From: Pontibacter fetidus
GTDB lineage: Bacteria; Bacteroidota; Bacteroidia; Cytophagales; Hymenobacteraceae
NCBI RefSeq assembly: GCF_010119545.1
Contig: NZ_JAAEAA010000001.1
Coordinates: 124,001-188,000 of the forward strand
Reading direction: 5' to 3'
DNA length: 64,000 nucleotides
This document shows positions 36,557 to 44,197 of the stretch, in pieces. The stretch's first letter is position 1. Every line of letters begins with the position of its first letter. The notes beneath the pieces are model-generated. The model ran no database searches. It was given only the letters and a program-made list of their open reading frames with translations, and was not told the DNA's origin. A program made the translations under genes and the position numbers.

Positions 36557-37741
36557 ATGTCTTTTATTAAATTATACCTGGCTCCGGGCAAGGAGAACTC
36601 ACTTAAACGTTTACATCCCTGGGTATTTTCGGGGGCTATTCGCAAGGCAGATGGTGAGCCGGAAGAAGGCGAAATTGTGGAGGTTTACTCCAGTAAGCGC
36701 GAGTTTCTGGGGATGGGCCATTATGCGCTGGGTTCTATTGCCGTTCGTATCTTTTCGTTTGAGCAGGTAGAACCAGACTATAGTTTCTGGAAGAGCAAAG
36801 TGCAGCAGGCCTACGATTACCGCAACCGATTAGGCTTAATTGATAACCCTGAAACAAATGTTTACCGCCTGATCTATGCCGAAGGCGATGGCGTGCCGGG
36901 CCTTATCGTGGACATGTATAAAGATACCGCCGTAGTGCAGACACACTCGCTGGGCATGTATAATGTGCGCGAATTTGTAACTAAAGCTTTGCAGGAAATT
37001 TATGGCACTAAGCTGCGTGCGGTGTACGATAAAAGTGCTGAGTCACTGCCACAGAAGTCTGTACCGGGTGCTGTTAATGGTTACCTGTTTGGTGAATCGG
37101 AAGGTGGCGTAGTAGTAACTGAAAATGGCAATAAGTTCTTTATAGACTGGGAAACCGGGCAAAAGACTGGCTTCTTTATAGATCAGCGCGAGAACCGCGA
37201 GCTGCTTGCCCGTTATTCTAAAGGCAAATCAGTACTGAACACATTCTGCTATACAGGTGGTTTCTCGGTGTATGCTTTAAATGCCGGCGCCGAACTGGTG
37301 CACTCTGTGGATGTATCTAAAAAGGCAATTGAGCTGACTATAAAAAACGGGGAGTTGAGCAGCGCGCCTGAGCGCCACGAAGCCTATGCCGTGGATACGT
37401 TTGATTTCTTAAAAGGCAAGGAAGACTTGTATGATTTGATCGTGCTGGACCCTCCTGCTTTTGCCAAGAGCCAGAAGGTGCGCCACAATGCCGTGATGGG
37501 CTACAAGCGCCTGAATGCCGAGGCCATGAAAAAGATTAAGCCGGGCGGTATACTTTTCACGTTCTCATGCTCGCAGGTAGTAGATAAATACCTGTTTAAC
37601 AACACGGTAATGGCAGCGGCTATTGAGGCCGGTCGTAATATAAAAGTAATGCACCATCTCTCCCAGCCCGCGGACCACCCCATCTCCATCTTTCACCCGG
37701 AAGGTGAGTATTTGAAAGGGCTTGTGCTGTTTGTAGAGTAA
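36557..37741 (+). CDS. RlmI-like class I SAM-dependent 23S rRNA methyltransferase
   Basis: 394-aa protein with an N-terminal PUA domain (LHPWVFSGAIRKADGEPEEGEIV) and a C-terminal Rossmann methyltransferase. The SAM-binding block is VLNTFCYTGGFSVYALNAGAELVHSVD, and the catalytic cysteine candidate is in LIVLDPPAFAKSQKV with ILFTFSCSQVV. The layout is that of RlmI, which makes m5C1962 in 23S rRNA. The family is also assigned to RlmK-type paralogues, so no symbol is given. Monocistronic. Confidence 0.88.
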   Translation: MSFIKLYLAPGKENSLKRLHPWVFSGAIRKADGEPEEGEIVEVYSSKREFLGMGHYALGSIAVRIFSFEQVEPDYSFWKSKVQQAYDYRNRLGLIDNPETNVYRLIYAEGDGVPGLIVDMYKDTAVVQTHSLGMYNVREFVTKALQEIYGTKLRAVYDKSAESLPQKSVPGAVNGYLFGESEGGVVVTENGNKFFIDWETGQKTGFFIDQRENRELLARYSKGKSVLNTFCYTGGFSVYALNAGAELVHSVDVSKKAIELTIKNGELSSAPERHEAYAVDTFDFLKGKEDLYDLIVLDPPAFAKSQKVRHNAVMGYKRLNAEAMKKIKPGGILFTFSCSQVVDKYLFNNTVMAAAIEAGRNIKVMHHLSQPADHPISIFHPEGEYLKGLVLFVE

Positions 37742-37816
37742 GTTATAGTTATAAAGCTACTATAGTTAGAAAGTTTGGAAGTTAGAAGGTTAAAAAGTTA
37801 ACCTTGCTATAATTAA

Positions 37817-37849
37817 AAAGCCGGTGCAAACTATAGTTGCATCGGCTTT
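37817..37849 (+). terminator. Terminator with a CTATAG palindrome in its loop
   Basis: AAAGCCG-GTGCAA / TTGCA-TCGGCTTT stem whose apical part is the AACTATAGTT palindrome (37829-37838). It lies 76 nt after the rRNA methyltransferase stop. Confidence 0.65.
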
Positions 37850-37858
37850 CTTCTTTAT

Positions 37859-37927
37859 TGTCATTTCGAACAGCGTGAGAAATCTATTATGAATTTTGAA
37901 TAGATCTCTCCTTTCGTCGAGATGACA
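37859..37927. repeat. REP-like hairpin repeat, copy 3
   Basis: TGTCATTTCGAACAG at the left, GTCGAGATGACA at the right, inner arms GTGAGAAATCTATT and AATAGATCTCTCC. It lies between two converging genes, where a hairpin could also end transcription. Confidence 0.75.
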
Positions 37928-37956
37928 ACTGTGTTCTAGTTAAATCAAACTATGGT

Positions 37957-39354
37957 TTACTCCAATACAGACTTTTCTGGCAACTCATTTGGCAGGTCCA
38001 TCCGGATGCGCCACTCTTTTGGGTAGTAATTATTGATGCGGTTGCCGATCTGTTTTGCCCAGCCCAACGGAAAGCCTTTATATTGTAGCAGCACCCAGTC
38101 CGAACCGTTTGTGCCCAGGTTGATGTCTTCTTTGCGCAAATAACGGATTGCCTGTTCCAGGTCCAGGTCAAAGGTGTTGAATTCTGCTTTGTTAAGGTAT
38201 TGCGATAAAGCCAGTGGTTGAAGTGGTTTTACTTTTTTACCTGCTACTTCTGCTACCTGCGTGCCACCATACACCACATATAGTTTCTGGTATACTTCGT
38301 CGGCTGCCTCAAACAGGTCTTGGGGTATGGTAAAGATGGTTTCGTTGTGCTGTATCCAGGCAAAGTCTTCCGGATTTAGTACCCAGTTTTGTACCAGCGC
38401 TTTCTCTTTTTTGCCGGCTTCCTGTAATTTATACTTCTTTTTTTTGCCTGTGCTATAGCTCTCTTCTTCTGCCTGTCCGGCTTTACGCATCACAGCTAAA
38501 AAGAAGCCTTCGCCCTGCACGGCATGCGGGTAAAAACGATAACCTTCCACGCCCAACATTTCAGAACGCACAATCCCCCATCCGGTATCAAAATTGAGTT
38601 TTATACTTTCGGCATTTTCCTGCTCGGCAAGCCAGGCCATGTTCTCTTCGTTCTCGGCTTCGTTCCAGGTACAGGTACTATAAATTAAAATGCCCCCCGG
38701 TTTCAGGGCTTGCCATACTTCAGATAATATTCGTTGCTGGCGTCTGGCGCAAAGAACCACATTCTCCTCCGACCACTCTTCCACTGCCTGCGGGTCTTTC
38801 CGAAACATACCTTCGCCACTGCATGGCGCATCCACTACCATCACATCAAAGAACTCCGGTAGCCTTCCAAAATCGCGCGGATCGTTGTTAGTTACCAGTA
38901 CATTTCCCGTACCCCATTTGGCTATGTTTTCGGCAAGTATAGATGCCCGGTTTTTTATCACTTCATTTGAGACCAGTAAACTATCTTTAGAGATCAGGCT
39001 GGCCAGGTGTGTTGATTTACCGCCAGGTGCGCCGCACAGGTCTAATACATGCAGCGGCTGATCCAAATCTATAGTTTGTTTTAGCGCCTGCTCCACAAAC
39101 ATGGAACTTGCTTCCTGCACATAATATGCGCCGGCGTGCAACAGTGGGTCTAAGGTAAAGGATGGCCGCTCTGCCAGGTAATAGCCCGTATCAGTCCAGG
39201 GCACTTTTGAGAGGTTTAGGTCTGCGGTATACTTTTGTTTGTTAACCCGGATACTGACAGGTGGCGTTTGTTGCAAAGCCTGCTGAAAGTCTGGGAAATC
39301 AGCGCCTAAAATTCGCTGCATACGGGTTTCAAAAGTTTCCGGGAGTTGTGCCAT
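37957..39354 (-). CDS. RsmF-like rRNA m5C methyltransferase
   Basis: 465-aa RsmB/RsmF-family RNA methyltransferase. The SAM-binding block is VLDLCGAPGGKSTHLAS; the two catalytic cysteines lie in MVVDAPCSGEGMFRKDP and YSTCTWNEAENEENMAWL. A C-terminal extension of about 180 residues, with a PUA-like end (GTNGSDWVLLQYKGFPLGWAKQIGNRINNYYPKEW), follows the RsmF plan, m5C1407 of 16S rRNA in E. coli. The substrate is inferred by architecture. A -7 box ends 4 nt upstream of the ATG. Confidence 0.88.
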   Translation of the reverse strand: MAQLPETFETRMQRILGADFPDFQQALQQTPPVSIRVNKQKYTADLNLSKVPWTDTGYYLAERPSFTLDPLLHAGAYYVQEASSMFVEQALKQTIDLDQPLHVLDLCGAPGGKSTHLASLISKDSLLVSNEVIKNRASILAENIAKWGTGNVLVTNNDPRDFGRLPEFFDVMVVDAPCSGEGMFRKDPQAVEEWSEENVVLCARRQQRILSEVWQALKPGGILIYSTCTWNEAENEENMAWLAEQENAESIKLNFDTGWGIVRSEMLGVEGYRFYPHAVQGEGFFLAVMRKAGQAEEESYSTGKKKKYKLQEAGKKEKALVQNWVLNPEDFAWIQHNETIFTIPQDLFEAADEVYQKLYVVYGGTQVAEVAGKKVKPLQPLALSQYLNKAEFNTFDLDLEQAIRYLRKEDINLGTNGSDWVLLQYKGFPLGWAKQIGNRINNYYPKEWRIRMDLPNELPEKSVLE

Positions 39355-39358
39355 ACTG

Positions 39359-39366
39359 CAAAGATA
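39359..39366 (-). promoter_or_regulatory. -7 promoter box directly abutting the rsmF-like start
   Basis: TATCTTTG on the minus strand, only 4 nt before the ATG. If used, the transcript would start at or within a few nt of the start codon, giving a leaderless mRNA. Confidence 0.5.
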
Positions 39367-39404
39367 GGGCTAAATCAGGGAAGTTGCTTGGGTTGAGCAT
39401 TACC

Positions 39405-39512
39405 CCTTCCCAGCCTTCCCCTAAAAACAGGGGAAGGAGTCCCACTATCAAAATGATTAGCTTTAATTTTTATATTACCCCATCCTGTTTTTAGGAGGGG
39501 GCAGGGGGAGGT
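39405..39512. repeat. Imperfect inverted repeat of C/G-rich arms
   Basis: Left arm contains CCTTCCCCTAAAAACAGGGG and right arm CCATCCTGTTTTTAGGAGG; the right arm is the approximate reverse complement of the left across a 40-nt AT-rich centre. Probably a small non-autonomous repeat, distinct from the REP-like family. Confidence 0.55.
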
Positions 39513-39516
39513 AAAT

Positions 39517-39909
39517 TTATACCTGACGTTTCAAGCGAATATATTCTTCTACGATTGGTACATCGGCGGGGCACCAACTATAGTTAAGCAACTCATCTAT
39601 AGTTGCCCAACTATAGGCCATGTGCTCAGCCAAACTTATTTCACCGGATTGCAATTCGCAGGTATACGGAATCAATTCTATAGTTTTAGAACTATAGCTA
39701 TGAACGACTGGGGTGAGCCGTTGGTGGGGAACTATAAGCAGGTTCAGTTCTTCCTCTATTTCACGTATCAACGCATCAGTCTCCGACTCACCGGCGTTTA
39801 TTTTACCACCCGGAAACTCCCATAATAGTGGTTGTGCCATGCTGGAGCTGCGCTGTGTTAGCAGCACATTGCCGTTATGTTCTATAATGGCGCAAACTAC
39901 TTTTACCAT
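39517..39909 (-). CDS. mutT: Nudix hydrolase, MutT-like
   Basis: 130-aa Nudix pyrophosphohydrolase. The Nudix box is GGKINAGESETDALIREIEEEL, shown as G-x5-E-x7-REIEEE, complete with all metal-binding glutamates. The opening VVCAIIEHNGNVLLTQRSSSMAQPLLWEFPGG is MutT-like, suggesting 8-oxo-dGTP or other damaged-nucleotide clean-up. Five CTATAG cores fall inside it, an unusually dense local cluster. The next gene upstream ends 26 nt before its start on the same strand. Confidence 0.9.
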   Translation of the reverse strand: MVKVVCAIIEHNGNVLLTQRSSSMAQPLLWEFPGGKINAGESETDALIREIEEELNLLIVPHQRLTPVVHSYSSKTIELIPYTCELQSGEISLAEHMAYSWATIDELLNYSWCPADVPIVEEYIRLKRQV

Positions 39910-39934
39910 AAAGTATCCAGGTGGTATTTGTAAG

Positions 39935-40573
39935 TTATTTACGTTTAGGCAGTACGCCGCTTATCGTTATACCAAAGGAATTAGCCGAGTACGTAAAGTT
40001 ATCCTTGTCGGTATAGTCCATGATGGTATATGAAATGCCGATGCCGCTATACGCGATCTCGAAAATAGCGCCGGTGCTGGCATCATACGTTGCATTACCA
40101 GAATTACCATTCATATCTTTAAGACCATCTGTGTTTAATTTTACAGCCTGGTGTTTTACAATGCCTGCTCCAAATCTCAGCTTTTCGGTAGCCATCCAGT
40201 TTGCTGTAAAGTGCAGGGGCACGCGGGTTAACCGGATATGGACATTGTCGGCGGCAGTGGTTACGTATTTATAGCCAACTGTTGCACGCAAACGCAGTTG
40301 CTCCAGTTTCCGGAACTGAAACTCGGCACCTACCGCAATAGCTACGCCCTGCCCTGCTCTTATCGACTGCTCATCGCCATTGGTAAACGTAACGGTACCT
40401 ACCTCATCGCCGCCAAACTCAAAGGCACCGCCCAGTAAGAAGCGCACCGGTTTATAGTTGTCTGCTACATTTTCTACAACAGGTGGCGCTGTTTTAGTAG
40501 AATCGGCAACCTGCGCATTTGCCGTGTAAAAGCTGCCAAGGCCAAGCAGGCTCAGGAGTAATTTTTTTTTCAT
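39935..40573 (-). CDS. Outer-membrane beta-barrel protein
   Basis: 212-aa protein with a signal peptide (KKKLLLSLLGLGSFYTANAQ) and a mature part rich in alternating Gly/aromatic strands such as PVRFLLGGAFEFGGDEVG and a C-terminal strand FTYSANSFGITISGVLPKR. The pattern is that of small eight-strand porin-like barrels common in Bacteroidota. No specific ligand. It is followed by the Nudix gene in the same direction (26 nt). Confidence 0.78.
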   Translation of the reverse strand: MKKKLLLSLLGLGSFYTANAQVADSTKTAPPVVENVADNYKPVRFLLGGAFEFGGDEVGTVTFTNGDEQSIRAGQGVAIAVGAEFQFRKLEQLRLRATVGYKYVTTAADNVHIRLTRVPLHFTANWMATEKLRFGAGIVKHQAVKLNTDGLKDMNGNSGNATYDASTGAIFEIAYSGIGISYTIMDYTDKDNFTYSANSFGITISGVLPKRK

Positions 40574-40805
40574 AAAAGGTTGAATTTGTGATTGGAAAGT
40601 GGCGGAAAATTAGAGAATATTTTGATTCCTGAATGGTAGTAGCCCCGAAAATAAATAGCCGTTATAACATCAGTCCTTAACTATAACACAAAAGCTTAAA
40701 TTGATATAGTTTATAGTTGCAAGGTGCTGCGTTTAGGTATAGTTTCGGAAGTATTTATAGTTTAACTATAGCTTTCTAATTTTTGTATCTGCTGTACAAG
40801 CCGGT

Positions 40806-41243
40806 TTATTTCAGAGCAGCATCTACCGGCTCCCATAGTTCTATCTTGTTGCCTTCAGCATCCAGGATATGCACAAATTTACCGTAGTCATAGGTCGTGA
40901 TCTCGTCGAGTACAGTTACCCCATTTTCTGTGAGTTTGCTAACCAATCCTTCTATGTTCTGAACACGGTAATTGATCATGAAATCTTTCTGGGACGGAGA
41001 GAAATAGGCATCCCCGGTTTTAAATGCGCTCCACTGCAGGTAGTTAATTTCTTCGGGCCGGTCAGCGTTTCGGGAAGCAAAGGTTGAGCCCCACTGATCC
41101 ACATCAAATCCAAGGTTTTGGGCATACCATTCCCGTGTTTGCTCCGGGTTGTCTGAAAAAAAGAAGATGCCGCCAATGCCTGTCACTTTCGGAATTGTGC
41201 TATCAGCAGTAGCGTTATCTCTTTCGTTTTGTGGATCTTCCAT
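40806..41243 (-). CDS. VOC/glyoxalase-family protein
   Basis: 145-aa protein with a vicinal-oxygen-chelate fold: GIGGIFFFSDNPEQTREWYAQNLGFDVDQWG, the first beta-alpha-beta unit, and YDYGKFVHILDAEGNKIELWEP, the second. The metal ligand Glu of the ELWEP motif is present. The first 20 residues (Asn/Asp/Glu-rich) are not conserved and may be leader. The substrate, a lactoylglutathione-type or antibiotic-type one, is unknown. Confidence 0.85.
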   Translation of the reverse strand: MEDPQNERDNATADSTIPKVTGIGGIFFFSDNPEQTREWYAQNLGFDVDQWGSTFASRNADRPEEINYLQWSAFKTGDAYFSPSQKDFMINYRVQNIEGLVSKLTENGVTVLDEITTYDYGKFVHILDAEGNKIELWEPVDAALK

Positions 41244-41362
41244 AAAGTTGGTCGTTTGAGTTACCTAAGTAAGGTGTAAAATTAGAAGCATGATGTACTT
41301 TTGATCTTAACGTACCTACTATAGTGCGTTTATGTGCTATAGAAGTTATTGTGTGTGGTGAT

Positions 41363-41716
41363 TTATGGCTTAATTCCAACTATACCTATATACTTTGTCT
41401 TTTTAAAAAACTCATTGCATTCCTTTTCATTCCCGGTTTCGCACAAGGTGTTGCCATTACAGTCAGTAGGGTTAATTGCCACATCAGAACAATGGCTATC
41501 TAACACATAATATTGCTTGTTTTGGTACTCATACAAACTCAAAAAGAACTTACAGCCTACTTCTTCACCTTTATAGCTGACCATCTCATTTTGTTCCAAG
41601 TATGACTCCATACAATCATCAATACATGTAACTTCTTCTTTTTTACCACAGCCGAAGCTAATAAGTAAAAGGAAGGTCGAAATAGTGGGCAAGCTTATTT
41701 TAGAGTTAATATGCAT
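41363..41716 (-). CDS. Cysteine-rich lipoprotein, unknown function
   Basis: 117-aa protein with a lipoprotein signal (TFLLLISFGCGKKEE; lipidated Cys at residue 23) and about eight cysteines in the mature part (CIDDCMESYLEQ, GCKFF, DSHCSDVA, DCNGNTLCET, ECNEF), suggesting disulfide bonds. This matches small Bacteroidota lipoproteins of the DUF6970 type in my memory, but that is not certain. A lower GC content than its neighbours may point to a different origin. Confidence 0.7.
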   Translation of the reverse strand: MHINSKISLPTISTFLLLISFGCGKKEEVTCIDDCMESYLEQNEMVSYKGEEVGCKFFLSLYEYQNKQYYVLDSHCSDVAINPTDCNGNTLCETGNEKECNEFFKKTKYIGIVGIKP

Positions 41717-41799
41717 TTTAAAGTATAGTTCTAATTTCGTTGCACACTACTAGTGTATAATAGTATCCAAGTCCTTTTACTACACTATAACTATAGCTT

Positions 41800-42789
41800 C
41801 TACTTCAGCTTCTCCTTCAAAATCTCAAACTCCACTCCCGGCGAAATCTTCTCGTAAAGTATAAGGTACACGGCATTCGTGATCGGCATGACCACGTTCA
41901 GCTTTTTGTTGAGCTCGTAAATGCTTTTCACGGCGTAATAACCTTCGGCCACCATGTTCATCTCTACCTGCGCCGATTTTACAGTATAGCCACGGCCTAT
42001 CATGTTACCGAACGTGCGGTTGCGACTGAACTGCGAGTAAGCTGTAACCAGTAAGTCGCCGAGGTAAGCGGAGCCGCTCAGCGAACGGTGCAATGGCATA
42101 ATGGCATCTAAAAAACGCTCAATCTCGAACATGGCATTAGATACCAGCACCGCCTGGAAGTTATCTCCATAGTTCAGGCCGCGGGCAATACCACAGGCCA
42201 GGGCAATAATGTTCTTCATCACGGCGCAATACTCAATGCCGTCCAGGTCATCAAGTGGGTTGGCTTTTACATAACGGTTGCGCAGCAGCTCACAAAATCG
42301 CTCGGCTGTGCTAATGTCGTGCGAGCCTATAGTTAAGTAAGACTGCTTCTCGAGGGCAACTTCTTCGGCATGGCACGGACCGGCAATTACCAACTGGTGG
42401 CTGTTAGGCACATTAAAGTGCTGCTCTACATACTCGGTTATCAGGATGTTCTCATCCGGTATCATACCTTTTATAGCCGAAACTATAACTTTACCCTCCA
42501 AGGCATCTTTAGGCAGCCCAACTATAGCTTCCTGCACAAAAGCGGCTGGCACAGCCAGTATTACCCAGTCGGCGGCAGCTACTACGGCCTGCAGGTCCGG
42601 GTTTGGTTTTACATAGTTCAGGTCAAACTGCACGCCACTCAGGTAGCGGGGGTTGTGCTTATAGTTTACCAGGTGCTGCACATCGTTTTTGTTGCGCATC
42701 CACCAATGTACCTGCGATTTGTTTTCGGAAAGGATCTTTACCAGTGCCGTTGCCCAACTTCCCCCTCCTATTACAGCTATTTTTTCCAA
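41800..42789 (-). CDS. gpsA: Glycerol-3-phosphate dehydrogenase [NAD(P)+]
   Basis: About 329-aa enzyme making sn-glycerol-3-phosphate for phospholipids. The Rossmann motif AVIGGGSWATALVKIL is at the N-terminus; VSAIKGM, AVMKNIIALACGIARGLNYGDN (catalytic Lys) and VAEGYYAVKSIYELNK are GpsA blocks. I place the start at a TTG codon at 42789 (MEKIAVIGGG) because the ATG at 42858 lies within the adaptor gene, overlapping its end by 59 nt, and adds 23 non-conserved residues. It is last in the sdaAB-tolC-adaptor-gpsA run. Confidence 0.88.
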   Translation of the reverse strand: MEKIAVIGGGSWATALVKILSENKSQVHWWMRNKNDVQHLVNYKHNPRYLSGVQFDLNYVKPNPDLQAVVAAADWVILAVPAAFVQEAIVGLPKDALEGKVIVSAIKGMIPDENILITEYVEQHFNVPNSHQLVIAGPCHAEEVALEKQSYLTIGSHDISTAERFCELLRNRYVKANPLDDLDGIEYCAVMKNIIALACGIARGLNYGDNFQAVLVSNAMFEIERFLDAIMPLHRSLSGSAYLGDLLVTAYSQFSRNRTFGNMIGRGYTVKSAQVEMNMVAEGYYAVKSIYELNKKLNVVMPITNAVYLILYEKISPGVEFEILKEKLK

Positions 42790-42799
42790 AATGAATTCG

Positions 42800-44191
42800 T
42801 TATTCTTGCTCTTCTTCTTCGTCTTTACCAGCGTCTGTTTTGCTGATATCCTTTGCATCTTTTACGGTAACTTTGCTCTTATCTTTCAGTGTTTTAGATA
42901 CCGCTCTGAACGGCCCAGATACCACTTTCTGACCAGCTTTAATTCCGCTGATAATCTCGATATTATCAAAGTCGCTGATGCCAGTGGTTACTTTCTGAGC
43001 CTTAACCGTGTTGGTAGCCGCGTCGTACAAAAATACGATCTCGTCCAGTTTTACAGCCGGGCGTTTTTCTTCTTCCTCTTCGGTTTGCTCTCCCGTGCTG
43101 GCCTCGTTCATTTTTGGTTTCTTCTCTTCCTCAGCACGCGTAGTAACCGCCGATAAAGGCACCGACAGTACATTGTTCTTACGCTCTGTAATAATATCAA
43201 CCGAAGCCGTCATACCCGGTCTGAAAGGGCGCGGATTCTTTTTAGCCAGGTGGCCATATGATTCGTTCAGTAAACGGATGCGTACCTCAAATTCAGTTAC
43301 AGCTTCCAGGGTGGCAGCGTCTTTGGCTGTGTTGGCAATGGCCGTAACTACACCTTTAAACTTCTCGTCGCGGGTTGTGTAAGAGTCTACTTCCACTATA
43401 ACCGAGTCGCCGAGCGCTACGCGTATAATGTCATTCTCATTCACGTTTACGCGTACTTCCATGTTGTTCAGGTTGGCAATACGCATAATTTCGGTACCAG
43501 CCATTTGCGATGTACCAACCACACGCTCGCCGCGCTCTACGTTCAGTTTAGAAACGGTGCCGCTAACCGGGGCATAAATAGTAGTTTTGTTCAGGTTCTC
43601 GCGGGCTTCTTTTAACGATGCCTGGGCATTCTGCACGCCAAATTCGGCAGCACGTATGCTTTGCTTCAACGATTCCAGTTCCTGGCGACCCGAGTTATAA
43701 GCGGCTCTGCTCTGCTCAAATTCGGCTTCTGAGATTACTTTCTGGTCGTATAGTTTCTTGTTTCGCTCATACGCCTGCGCTACCTGCAGTTGATTGGCCT
43801 GGGCTTGTGCCAGTCGGGCTCTTGCCTGCGACAGCTGCGCTCTGGATGAGTTAACAGTGGCCTGCTGCGCATCAACAAACGACTGGTAATTATCAGGTCG
43901 GATACGAAGCAACAACTGGCCTTTCACTACCGAGTCGCCCTCTTCCACGTTCAGTTCTATAATCTCACCCGATACGTCCGGGCTAATTTTTACTTCTGTT
44001 TCAGGCTGTACTTTACCAGATGCGCTTACTTTTTCGATAATCTCTGTCTTCTTTGCATCAGACAGCACCACTTCCACACCTTCTTCTTTACCTATCCAGC
44101 CGGCTTTTTTGGCTACAACTATAAAAATGATAGCTACAACAAGTACAGTAATTAAAATGGGGATGAGCTTTTTTGATTTTTTGGCTGCCAT
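42800..44191 (-). CDS. Periplasmic efflux adaptor (HlyD/MacA-type)
   Basis: 463-aa membrane-fusion protein. It has an N-terminal TM anchor (LIPILITVLVVAIIFIVVA), the lipoyl/hairpin region with LLLRIRPDNYQSFVDAQQATVNSSRAQLSQARARLAQAQA forming a coiled coil, then beta-barrel and membrane-proximal domains and an acidic linker. It bridges an inner-membrane transporter and TolC. It lies 6 nt after the TolC gene; no pump gene is adjacent, so its partner (MacB-type or RND) must be elsewhere. Confidence 0.87.
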   Translation of the reverse strand: MAAKKSKKLIPILITVLVVAIIFIVVAKKAGWIGKEEGVEVVLSDAKKTEIIEKVSASGKVQPETEVKISPDVSGEIIELNVEEGDSVVKGQLLLRIRPDNYQSFVDAQQATVNSSRAQLSQARARLAQAQANQLQVAQAYERNKKLYDQKVISEAEFEQSRAAYNSGRQELESLKQSIRAAEFGVQNAQASLKEARENLNKTTIYAPVSGTVSKLNVERGERVVGTSQMAGTEIMRIANLNNMEVRVNVNENDIIRVALGDSVIVEVDSYTTRDEKFKGVVTAIANTAKDAATLEAVTEFEVRIRLLNESYGHLAKKNPRPFRPGMTASVDIITERKNNVLSVPLSAVTTRAEEEKKPKMNEASTGEQTEEEEEKRPAVKLDEIVFLYDAATNTVKAQKVTTGISDFDNIEIISGIKAGQKVVSGPFRAVSKTLKDKSKVTVKDAKDISKTDAGKDEEEEQE

Positions 44192-44197
44192 AGTTTC

